Assembly: GCA_023897205.1 (NCBI GenBank)
Contig: JAHWDD010000005.1
Location: forward strand, 3,720,001-3,784,000
Source: Exophiala sp. HKRS030
Taxonomy: Eukaryota > Ascomycota > Eurotiomycetes > Chaetothyriales > Herpotrichiellaceae
Length of the DNA: 64,000 nucleotides
Reading direction: 5' to 3'
The translations under genes and the position numbers were made by a program. The notes below the pieces were generated by a model that was not told where the DNA came from, ran no database searches, and saw nothing but the letters and a program-made list of their open reading frames with translations. Shown piece by piece: positions 34,090 through 44,771 of the stretch (its first letter is position 1; each line of letters begins with the position of its first letter).

Positions 34090-36091
34090 GAGGTCGAGTC
34101 CATGAATCAAGTTTGCAATCTTGTCAACATTGGAACTCGACACCAACTGAAATGCGAATCTATCCATGTACACGTGCACGATGCAATACTGCATCAATTG
34201 TCTCATGAGGAGCGACGGTGAACATTTTGCATCAATCGCCAATAATTGGTTTGCCATTCGATAATCATACACGGGTATGATTGGATTCTTTTCCGCATTG
34301 TGCATATCGTCTGCATCAGTCATGGATCTGAGGACTCTTGCTCAGTGATACCCCCTGTCTAATGCCACGGCAGAGCCACATTTGGGCCAGGAAAGGCCTT
34401 TGGCAGACTGCTTGTCTGCCCAATTCAGCTACGAATTCTACCCCACGTGCTCTGTACAGATTGCGACTAATACTGTTGGATATTTCAACGCGAATACCCT
34501 TTTGCCACTTTTTGCCTGTCTCCGACTGGGAACGGAGAATATCATTTTATGGGTCATAAACCTGTCGATTGGCTGATCTGCTCCAAGCACCGCGCCTTTT
34601 TTATCTTCTCTACTTTGATTATGTGATGCGGCTTCCAAGGCCGTTAGGGTTTCAGCCTGGGAAGTATTTACTGTTTCTGTATGTGTATATTGTACGGGGG
34701 ATATATTGTGAAAGGAAAATAACATTGGCAACAAGACCATAGGGATTGAGACAAGGAGGCCTGTCTAGGGAAATGTATCGGGACGCAAGCGGATGGACAA
34801 TCATCATACGAGGGGATGCACAAAAACACTTTATTAACATTGATGGATCGCTCAGTGGAACCACGGTCGGAACATTTCTTATTCTCAACGGTATCGTGAT
34901 CGCCACGAGGACCACCAATTTCGGGTTTTTTTATTCTTATACAAACGACGACGCCCTGGACACCCTCAATTCCTATCTGGGGTTTCCAGAACCCGCTTGC
35001 CTGTTTATACGGGACAAGACGATAGGCCATGGGAAGGATGCAAGGGATCGACATGAATCGGGCCAGTAGGCCAAGTGGCAAAGATGGCAAAGACCAATCA
35101 ATCCACCATGGAAGACGGATTTCTGAGGAAGTGAAGAACTTTTGGGAATTTGCAACTTTTTGTACGGAGGAGAAAACGTGGTGTGCAAAAAACGGGATGA
35201 AGATTTAAAACGATTACTGTCAATAGTCTAATCAAGTCTTCTTCCACGATCTGGGAATCTTTGTCGTAAATTTTTTTTCGTCGTCGTCGTCGTCGTCGTC
35301 ATCAGGACGGCTGCTACTGCTGCTGCTACTTGGCCGTTTTCGCCAGTTATAGGTAGAAGGGTATTTGGACCTTGGACCTTTGGACTCGGGACTCAGGACA
35401 GAAGACCGAGGACGTGGAATTTGGAACTCGCGAGAATACACACCTTCTCTTGCATTATCTTGCATTATGGTCTTGATAACACTGATATTCGATGTGCTCT
35501 CACTGAGTTATTGATTCATGTGTACTTAGTTAGGTATTCATGCTTGCCACTATAGCCCGTCATTTCGTCTCATTAGTAATGCCTCCCTAGTCCATCTATA
35601 TGATATGATGCTGTCAATATTCGTCCGATGTAAACATTGTTCAGCTAGAATACATTGCCACATGATGAACTGCGCCAATGTGGCATTTGACAGCTTTGTA
35701 TCCTGTGGTTTCCCCTTTTGATCGTGGAGGTTTTCCTCCTGCCTTTTAGTACACCAGTATTTCCAGCAGACCTCCGCTGCAAAGATGGAATTCGTGTTAA
35801 GAAGTGCAATCCTATGCAAATATTCAAGTCCTCCCCGAATTCCGTAAGATGTCGTCCTTTCCAATGTAATGATAAAGCGAGGTCTTCTCAAGGGTATGAT
35901 GCGCTTCGCACGTGATTCGTACTGAGACGTAGAAGCAGCGCCTCTGGGTCGCTAGGAATCGAATTCCTGGTGCTTCAAAGCTCCGTAATTCCTTTTAAAA
36001 CGCTTCGTAAAAGTCGGGAATAATACACGAAATGATGCGGATAAAGCGTTAAGGGTAAGTGTGAGAAGGTGTTCATGTCGATCGGTCCATA
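34090..36091. other. Intergenic between convergent genes
   Basis: Two kilobases between the 3' ends of the regulator and btgC. A (CGT)n tract lies at 35279-35302. A short imperfect hairpin occurs at 35932-35976, with arms GAAGCA/TGCTTC and AGGAAT/ATTCCT. No gene was recognised. Confidence 0.5.
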
Positions 36092-38335
36092 TCATACAGT
36101 CTTGCCGCCACAATCAGGAATTTGGAGGCCTGGCTTCAGATTCCGGCCTGGATCCATAAGTCCCCATTTATCCTCCCAATTTTGATCACCTTTGTTATAT
36201 ACCACTTTCCAGGGTTCATCAAAAGCTTCAAACCTGAATTACAATCAGTAAAGAGAAAACAAATCATGTTTATCAAACTCACCAAAAGTAATCTGTCCCA
36301 TTTTCCAATGCTTGACATACCCAATTGTCCATAAAAGTATTCATGCCGTCGACACTAGCGACCGCACCACTTTGTCCTGGCGTGCAAGACCCATCAACTC
36401 CACCACAATCTTTGCCGCCACCACTTGGCCATCCGGTCTCACTTATAACTTGTCCAACATTGGGCAGAGAAGCAGTCAAAATGACATTGTGGCTTTGCCA
36501 GAAATCCCAGGTCCAGTCAGCCGCGACCGTGGCATCAACCCCAGCAAAGAATGGATGAATGTTGGACATGACAAAGTCGACGGCTTGAACAAGCTGAGCA
36601 TTCCAGTTATCTCCAAGGTCGGACGTCGCTACAGGCAGGTCGTAACCAAGACTGGAAAAGTTGGACTTGACCTCGTTGAGAATGTCAATCAATTCCTGTT
36701 CTGATTGCGCCTTTTCTTCGCCCGCGCGGTAAAGTGCCTCGTTACCAACAATGACACCCTTGAATATCGAAATGTCTTTGGTATTCTTGAGAATTGTATA
36801 CATCTGATCCAGCTGCCGAGCTGTGGTAGTCGCATTGGTATCTATCCACACGCCCATCCAAACCTTCATGTCGGTCAGCCCTAATCGATCGATAGCGTGG
36901 AGAACCATTTCGGTTTGGTTGCAGTCGGTACCGTATAAGCGGACGACATTGGTCAATTGATTCAGGACTGCCATGTCCCGAGTAACATTGTTCTGCGAGG
37001 GAGGATAAGTATGACACAATGGATACTGCGTGCCCCACGGAGTGTAATCCATGCCTGGAAAGACTCGATGGAGGTTTTTATTATTCATAAGTGCCTTGAT
37101 TTCGGATGAGTCCTTGTTAAGATCACCATTCGCTGATGTATCATCATCTGCATTGTTAGTACTGCCACTGGCAGCAGTGCCGGATGAAGTGCTTGAACTA
37201 TCCGAATTGCGAGTTCCCAAGACACCACCGACGATGCCGCCGACAATAGCAAGTATGATAACGGCGCCAATGGCGACACCGACCCACAATTTCAGCTTCC
37301 TCCGACCCTTGGTCTGACTTGCCAGCCAGGCGCTCTTTTCGGTCTTGGATTCTCCGACAGCGTCATACGTTCCACTGGAAGTGTGATTCTTGGCTTTGCG
37401 TGCGAAGAGACCTCCTAAAACACCGGCTCCTCCAGCGGCGGCGGCTGCTCCAGCCAATCCTCTGTCCCTTGCGTTACCCGAGTTGGAGTCACGAGAGGGA
37501 AAACCGTCATCTCCATCGTCAAGAATGTTGTGAGGGTTGATGCTGGCCTGGTGCATGATGTTGGAGTTGATGGAAGGATTGTAAGACGTGGTCTGGTAAG
37601 GAGAGTCTTGGTAGCCGTTGAAGGCCATGGGGTGATGGGAGAGGGAATTGTAGTCTTCGAGGGGAATGCTTCGACCGGAGAAACGAGAAGACCTAGGACC
37701 TGGAGAGTCGGTGGGAGTGATGGTGCCTGGAGTAGCCGCACCAGCAGCAAGTGCGAATGATGATCCGTATGAGTTACGGGCGGGTAGGTGCGAAGGTGGT
37801 AATTGCGAGTGTTGGGAAAGGTCTCGAGGATAGTTGGTGGCGGAAGGATTGTAAGGAGAATAAGAGTGTGGAAGTGATCGCACAGCGTCCAAACCACTCT
37901 CACGAGGATTGCGATCGGCCACTCCTTGTGCGACGCCAGTGATGCCACCGCCCTCTGCATAATCTCCATAGTTGTCCATGCCGGTGGTAACGTCGGAGGC
38001 AGGACGGTACTGTTCGTCTCTGGAAAGCCTAGAAGGGCTGGCTCTGTGAGGTGGGGGTGGAGGAGGTAAATCTTGGTCAAAAGCGTAAGGTAAAGGTTGC
38101 CGCCTTGTAGGCGATTGATCACTCAAGAGTCTGGTATCTGGAGGAACAGGACGCCTTCGTGGTGAAGTCGGCGAGACTGGATCGGGGGAGAAGCATATCG
38201 AGGAGGTGGTGAAACAAAATCTCTGGTGGGAGAGTCTCTATATTGCTGAAGCGTCGGCTGATATGGTTCGGGTCGATGTTGATCGAGAGGGTGGTCATCT
38301 TGTGTCTCAAAAGAGAAGTGCCTCTCGGGAGGCAT
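36092..38335 (-). CDS. btgC: Membrane-anchored GH17 glucan endo-1,3-beta-glucosidase, one frame break
   Basis: Two exons (36283-38335 and 36092-36233, 49-nt intron) give about 731 residues after one base is added at 38184-38188. The N-terminal 340 residues are cytosolic, Pro/Ser/Tyr rich (for example [15 protein letters not shown]). A single membrane helix follows ([20 protein letters not shown], about residues 347-372). The extracellular GH17 domain contains [10 protein letters not shown], the acid/base glutamate in VGNEALYR (about residue 531) and the nucleophile glutamate in [10 protein letters not shown] (about 632). The end, [20 protein letters not shown], is conserved. Proteins of this layout (BtgC type) are type II membrane enzymes acting on cell-wall beta-1,3-glucan. 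The start at [11 protein letters not shown] is chosen for its good ATG context. The break joins two Pro-rich stretches. Confidence 0.88.
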
Positions 38336-39901
38336 GGTGAGGTGGGTAGCCGTCAGGTTGTGTCGCAGCAAAGTCGTTGGCTCAGGAGCGGATTACCTCA
38401 AAGAGTGATGGTGAGAGTGTAGTGAGGACAGCAAATGAAGAGTCAAAGCAAACGAAACCCAACGAAAGACTCTGGAAAGCAGTGAATTGCTGGTGACAAT
38501 GCTAAAGACAAGTTGTAAAGATGTTGGAAGAGCAGAGACTGAGAATCAGAAGGGTTGCAGGTAGGCTGAATGAGTCGAGGTGAGCTGAGGCGAGGCGCAG
38601 GAAGCAGAATCCAGGCACAAATGGTGTGCAGTGCAGCGCACAACAACAGGACAAGGACAGGCGAGTCGGTGATGGTGTTGAAGATATTCTTGGACATGCG
38701 GAGTACGGAGTACATACTGTAGAGTATGAGTACGAGACATCCACCCACCAATGGCAACATGCACCAAACACCGGATTTTTGAACTTTGGCATTGAGCGAG
38801 TGGAATCGTGGGATGACAGGCTGACGGTCTGTACAACAATTAGTTGGTAGTTGGTCGTTGGTAGTGGGCACCATCCTTAGCAGCCGCACGGTCTAGGGCC
38901 TTTAGGCTCTTTTGGGGCAACTGAAACCCCTGCGAGACCCCCAGTCCAAACCAAACGCCTTTGGGGTTAGGGAGGGGCGCAGTCCCAGCAACCACCACAT
39001 CCACCTCCACCTCCACCTCACCCAACCCATCCACTGATACAGGTGATAATGACGCCCACCTCCACCGCCGCACGAGGATCGCCTGGTAAAACACGAGTCG
39101 AAATCCATTGCAACAGGGACTTTAACCCTCTTGCCTCCCGGCACCTTGGTGCTTGCCCATGAACAAACCTAACACACAAAATCGGTCTCATAAGCCTCAT
39201 GACGGTCATGATATTCGATCTCGTGCAACACTGACAAAAGTCGCCTGCCGGTAAGCGTGTAATGTTTATTGAGTTTCTTGTTGCCAGATTGGCCGCATGT
39301 GGCGGAGTTTTAACTAGTGGGGCGAAGATACCTGGGCTTGCTGGGCTTGGGGAGGGAGTCTGGGACAAGCCAAATCACAGGCGTCACTGACGCCCTCCCA
39401 TGCCCTGGATCCCGGGCGGCGGCCGAGGCCAGCTAAGTACATACTCCGTACAGTAAAAAAAACGGTCCGGCCAGGGTTATCAGTGGTTGCCCAGTGAAAC
39501 AGTGGCTAACATCCAACATCTTTGCCTGCTTGGTGTTTCTTGTCTCGCTCCAAGCATTTCATGCACACAAAGCCTAAACATTGCATTGATTACGTATACA
39601 CCACACAACTGAAAATCCTCAGGATGCTTATGTTCGTATGCTCGTATGCTTACACGAGGAATTGATGTTCTGTATCCGTCTATCCAAAGTTCTGCTGATC
39701 AAAATACATCTATCATGGTTGTTCTCCCCATGACTACCACCTTTCAGTGTTTGCTCCAATCGACTCCATAAGGCCAACTTGTTCACTAGGACAGGTCAGT
39801 GGACCTTTTCATCCGGTGTTTGTCGTGTGCATCGACCGAAGGACAATGTTCTCGTTCAAAGCCCACTGTAGATCTGACATGTCTGGCAATGCGATCCAGC
39901 T
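38336..39901. other. Intergenic, btgC upstream region
   Basis: No gene recognised. It holds a purine-rich stretch just upstream of btgC (38390-38640), which is pyrimidine-rich on the coding strand. It also has two exact 9-mers (TACGGAGTA at 38704, TACTCCGTA at 39442) and a (CCACCT)n tract at about 38998-39020. Confidence 0.5.
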
Positions 39902-41352
39902 TCAGTCATCTGTGAAAAGTCCGGTCCAGTCCGGATCCTCTGCATCAGCCTCGAACAAGCTCGCTCCATCACTACTATCCACCTCGCCATCGCTATCACC
40001 ATCGTCATTAACCTCATCGTCGCCGTCGTCAGATGATATATCAATGATTGCCTTAGGCGCGATCTCCATGGCGGTTTGATCTTGCTCGATACTCCGCATT
40101 GGTACTTTTGGTTCAACGTTGCGGCCTCCTTGAATCCACACTTGCCTAGAACGAATCGGCAATTCAATTCCGAGAGCTTTATCATTACCACCTCCTACAG
40201 CTTGAGGATTCTTTGGCTTGATCTCGTTGTGTAAGTGTTCTCTTGGTCGTAAAACTAGCTGTTGAGTTTCTCCCATGATTATCGGGTTGAAGCCTAGACG
40301 ACGTTTAGCACCTCGGTCCCTGTCTTGGTTAGTACTGAGTGCATCTCCTCCAGTATTGTTCGTAGTGAGTCTACTAGATTCCGCTCGACGTTTTCGCGAA
40401 TTGGGTATAGCATCGGGCAGTGCACACGGCGATCGCGGTATGGTGAGTGGCAGCCGCCGTCGTCCAGCCACCGATGGAATATCTGCCGCGCTGCATAATC
40501 CGAGGTTGACCAATTTCTCTTGCGACATGTACTGGAAAATGAACTTCGCATACACTCCTTCGCCTGACCTAAATGGATAGGTGTCGGCCCAAGTGGTGTC
40601 TTTAAGATGACGAGCATCGTTAACTTCGACCGTATGTGTGGTATCATCATCGAAACGACTCTTTTGTCCCCTGACCGAACCCAAAACCTCGTGCTTTGAG
40701 ATCCCGGGCCCATCTCTTCCTTGACACGATACAGTCGAATCTCGATCTGCCGTGGCTGGTTTGGTCTTTCAGAGGATAGTAATTCTCCCTGCATTATTTG
40801 TGTGATATCAACCATATCTCTGTCAACCCAGTCTCTTGGAATGTCTTGGTCGGGTTTCGCGAGATCCAGCCGTGCCATCGCAACATCAATGCCCACAGGG
40901 GAAAAGAACCAATTCTGATTGATGAATTTCCCAGGCGATATTTGTGTCAATCTGCCTCTCAGATTGACCTTGGCTCTGGAGGGAGGCGTTATTCCGGCCA
41001 CTTCAAGAAGGCTGCTCCTCTCGGGATCTGGCGAGCCATCGATGTGTATTTGGACAATGAAATTGAACGACTCCATATGCACGCGACTGCTTAAAGACCC
41101 ATCCTGTACATTGATCGAACCTTCCCTGGAAGCCAACGACCTGAAATTATATCGCCCGGCATGGTCGTCCTCTGCTTCAAAAGGAAAGGGAATGTCACCT
41201 TCAACCTTGATTGTAAAGCGCTCGTTGTCTCTTGCACAGATATTTGTAGAAACCATCTTTTTGGCGCCACGAAGCACTCGTGTTCCGTATTCCGCGTATG
41301 GGTCACCTTCCATGTCCAGGACAGAAACCGTGAGTCCATATTGTTTCGGCAT
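39902..41352 (-). CDS. DUF7918-like protein with C-terminal acidic SIM-like motif, one frame break
   Basis: One exon gives 483 residues when one base is added at 40703-40705 (a GGGCCCGGG site). The N-terminal half resembles the fungal DUF7918 fold: MPKQYGLTVSVLDMEGDPY, YAEYGTRVLRG, FNFIVQIHIDGSPDPERSSL, QIEIRLYRVKEEM. It closes with AKFIFQYMSQEKLVNLGL after the break. The C-terminal 170 residues are hydrophilic, with NSRKRRAE and DRGAKRRLG as possible nuclear signals. AIIDISSDDGDDE, a hydrophobic core followed by Ser and acidic residues, matches a SUMO-interacting motif. The family has no known function. A nuclear role is my inference. The family name is moderately certain; the coding status is much firmer. 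Confidence 0.62.
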
Positions 41353-41808
41353 TGTGGCAAGTGATGGCTGTTTCGCACTCGAAACGAATGGGAAGACCGT
41401 GGTATCTGAATCGCGATTGTACTTATGCCAGCAGTATTATCGATGACTTTTCAGAGGCGTCTGCGTATCATTAAATACTGATTCGGCAGAAGAAATTGAA
41501 GATACCCCAAGACACAGATGTTTGGGGCAAACGGTAACAAAGACTGTTGAGGGCTATCGACTGTGTTCAACCAAGATCCGGGATATTCATGAAGGAATCT
41601 GGACAAGCTGGAGGTTGGCTCCCTAGTTCTGGCACAGTCGCTGCCTTAACTGTAAAGGAAAGATGTAGTAGCTTCATCTTAGATTTTGTTTGCGCTATTA
41701 GTGAATATTGCGGTTGAAGAGGATTGTCACCTATCCAGAGCAGGCATACCCTGACTGAACATCAAAGGAAGACGCAGGATAGACAATTTTAAGGCTGGCT
41801 TGGGACTT
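41353..41808. other. Intergenic, nothing recognised
   Basis: A 456-bp spacer between two tandem minus-strand genes. It presumably includes the terminator of SPT8 and the promoter of the DUF7918-like gene. Confidence 0.5.
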
Positions 41809-43808
41809 TCACCGGCCAGGCACTGCAATTTCATAGCCAAGGAGAACCTCTGTGGACTGGCCTTCCCAACCACGGTTTCCGCCTGTCGAGAGCATGAATC
41901 GACATGCAGGATCGAGGTAGAGATGTGAGACAACACCTGTTCGGTGTCCTGGGACGATCAAAAATGGTACGGTTGATCTTGTCGACTGAGTCTCTTTCAA
42001 ATCGTACAAGCGAAGGATGTCGTATGAAGCACATATCAAGTGTCTTCCATTTGGCATCGCCTTCACCGAAGTGACAGCACCACTACCATTAGGGAACTTG
42101 AAGATTCTTTCAGGGCCTTTCAGTCCCTTCCGCAGGTCGTATTCTTCGACGGTATTATTCCTTCTTCCTGCATAAATGAAATTGCCATCTGGCGACCAAC
42201 AGGCACTGAGGCACCAGGGTGGAGTGTTGCGCGGGAGAATCCTTGCAACGGGATCAGGCTGCCTACGATCCCAAACTCGAATAGCCCCATCGATAGACGT
42301 AGCGAGGAATGTTGAATCCGATGTTGGAACTACGGTGTTGTCTTGCTCGTTGTCCTGAACAGGCCCATCGAGCTCCATATTTTCGGCGTGAGGCAATCCA
42401 TTCACCGATGGCTGGTCAGCAGTAATGAGAGCGCCATTCACATCAGTAAATGTGGGTTGTGAAGAAGTGTCGTCAGGCTTTTTTTGTTCTCCTTCGCTTG
42501 CCACTGTTGTGGGGTCTTTTGTTTGTTGATCGCCTTGATCCTCAGGCAGCGCTTGATTAGCCATCGCGCGACTCATCTCGTCATCCTCATCGCCAAATAC
42601 ATCAGTAAGATCCCCGCCATTTGTCATATTCACGTTTCCATCGCCAAACAAATCGTCGTCGCCACCATCTCCGAACAAAGAATCTGGTGTTCCCGCGATG
42701 CCGAGTTCTGCTGATTGACTAGAGGGATCGGCCTTGATGCCATTCGTGATTGGCTTCGAATCATTCGAAGAGAATGTTCCGTTGGTCACAGGAACTTCCC
42801 CGGACTCCGCGGGCACGGGAAGGGATGACAGTGGTCTGGTTTCGATCGCCGAAATTTGACTCGCACTTGCAGCAAATGCTGTGCGGACTTGACCTGTCTC
42901 CATATCCCAGTCGAGGACAGTCTTATCCCAACTTCCAGACAACAAGCTTCTCTCGTCAGATGAAAGAGACAAGACTGAAACAGCAGAAGTATGTTTCTGA
43001 AGGAGCCTAATCTCCCGCCCCTCGTCGTGCCTGATTGACTGCACTCGGATCGGTCCCGAGGCCGTTCCTGATAGTAACCAGAGCGCCTGGCTTTGGCAAG
43101 CGAGGGAGTACACAGGAGACAGAGATTGAGTCGTCTGTGGTCTCGCATCCCAATTTTCCCAATGCGTCATCAGTACTCCAGCTTTAACGACGCTGTCAAC
43201 AAATGGATGCCTTTGAGCAACAGTCAAAGCTAGTTTATTGTTGACAGAATCGACCCAATTGAACTTCCGTATGTATCCATCTGAGCCCCCAGTAAATACC
43301 CATCGCATATCTGCAGTCGAGCAAACTGCGTTGATGGATGTGCTCTGAGGAGCTGCAACTGTGGGCACAATATCATAGGTCTGTGCTTCGAGATACTCGG
43401 GCTGGATTAGAGCTCGAACTGCTGCATCGCGCAAAGCGTCTGTTTGCATGGCCAACGTTTGCTGGGTACTGTCTTGGAGTGATTGTGGCTCGACAGCTTC
43501 ATCGTTGTCCGAACGCTGGCTACCTCCTGACTGGCTCTCGGCGTCGCCGTCGTCGTCTTCGTTTCCTTCACCGTCACCGTCTTGATCAACATCATCATCA
43601 TTCTCGGGATCGCCATCGCCGTCGCCATCGCCGTCCCGTCGCCATCGCCGTCCCCGTCGCCATCGCCATCTTGATCGACGTCCTGATCAGCATCACCGTC
43701 GGCATCTCCATCATCAAGATCCCTCATGGTCTCATCGCCGTCGTTTTCGGAGCTTCCGTCCTGGGAGCCAAGCCCATCTCTATCGTCATCCTCGTCAAAT
43801 GCTGGCAT
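41809..43808 (-). CDS. spt8: SPT8, WD40 subunit of the SAGA complex, one frame break
   Basis: One exon gives about 666 residues after adding one base at 43635-43637. The N-terminus (MPAFDEDDDRDGLGSQDGSS) is extremely acidic, with Asp-Gly repeats, as in SPT8 proteins. The WD40 propeller follows: MRWVFTGGSDGYIRKFNWVD, LLSGTASGPIRVQSIRHDEG, LLSGSWDKTVLDWDMETGQV. A long acidic, Asn-rich insert (LFGDGGDDDLFGDGN, VFGDEDDEMSRAMANQ) separates these from the last blades (IDGAIRVWDRRQPDPVARIL, FIYAGRRNNTVEEYDLRKG). In yeast, SPT8 links SAGA to TBP and controls start-site choice. The frame break falls where one copy of a GACGGGG repeat unit reads GACGGG. The start is divergent from the helicase gene. 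Confidence 0.92.
43560..43690 (-). repeat. GAC/GGC/GAT codon repeat in SPT8
   Basis: Six-base units such as GATGGC and GACGGC encode an Asp-Gly array in the acidic N-terminus of SPT8. The array also creates spurious long frames on the opposite strand. One unit lacks a G and breaks the reading frame. Confidence 0.75.
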
Positions 43809-44771
43809 TATGAGATTATTCAATCATACCAAGCCGAATTCTCTCAATGTTCTTTATACATGAACGCGCAGTTCAACGCGATGCAAAGGAAAAGGAGGAT
43901 TGCGAAAATGGCCTGTCAAAGTGAGTGGAGATGCTTAGTCCCTCAGCCTGTCTTTGGGATTTACTCTCGGCATCGGAGATACTTTGTCTCCGATGGCTGC
44001 TTGGGAATACTCCGAAAACACACAGAACATCAACCTTCGTCATTTGAGATCAACAGCCAGATAGATATCACTTCCAGCAAAGAACATTAACTTGTACATT
44101 CCTCTTTTCGTGACGCACTGAGCTTAAAGTCATTCACGGATGGTATGAGCCACAAACGACCAATCGACTAGCCTCAAGCCATGCTCCAGCGGGCTCCTGG
44201 ATCAAGACGGCCGAGCATCCTGCATTTTCCAATCTTCATCCTTCGCTAGCCATTCTCCAAGTACAGCTTGTTGTAGTTGTGAGACAATTTCTTCATATCC
44301 AGGATAGTTTCGCTGATGATAGTTGTAGATAGGGTAATCGATTCTTCATGTGTCGTTCTCGGTGAAGCCTCTCGGCGTGCTGGCCTACTGTCTGCATCAA
44401 CAGCATCTTTTCGCACCTAGGAATTGCATATTCATCCTTCATCACTGACGGAGAGCATCCGAAGTGCTTGCTTCGGTTTCTGAGGCCAAGTGAAGTTTAG
44501 TTTCGTAGGGCTACCACGGCACAGTGCATGTGCACATTCCTTGGCCTGTATTGCATTCACTGACGGGGAAGTAGATTTTCCAAAGATATCTAGCAACTTT
44601 CCACTATCACTTGAAAAATAGCAGCCGTGAGTGTCGACAACGGTGATAGGGGACATTGAGAGGAAACAACAGTCTCTGAAAAGCATTAGGAGTCTTTCAA
44701 TTTCATACCGCCTGTCAACTCCCTCCCGTTGATGTCCAAAATACCATCTTCCTTGCAAGGTGGTGGATATC
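43809..44771. promoter_or_regulatory. Divergent promoter region of SPT8 and the NFX1-type helicase
   Basis: A 963-bp spacer between start codons that point away from each other. A minus-strand frame at 44432-44773 (113 codons) shows no similarity and is not accepted as a gene. No specific factor site was identified. Confidence 0.45.

Noticed and set aside
35932..35976. tRNA gene
   Set aside because: The T-arm stem does not pair in a 5-7-5 arrangement, and no anticodon or D arm can be drawn.
37415..38122. 235-codon frame on the btgC strand
   Set aside because: A shadow of the Pro/Ser-rich N-terminus of btgC in another frame.
43338..44090. 250-codon plus-strand frame
   Set aside because: Antisense of the SPT8 Asp-Gly repeat, giving an artificial His/Arg-rich protein.
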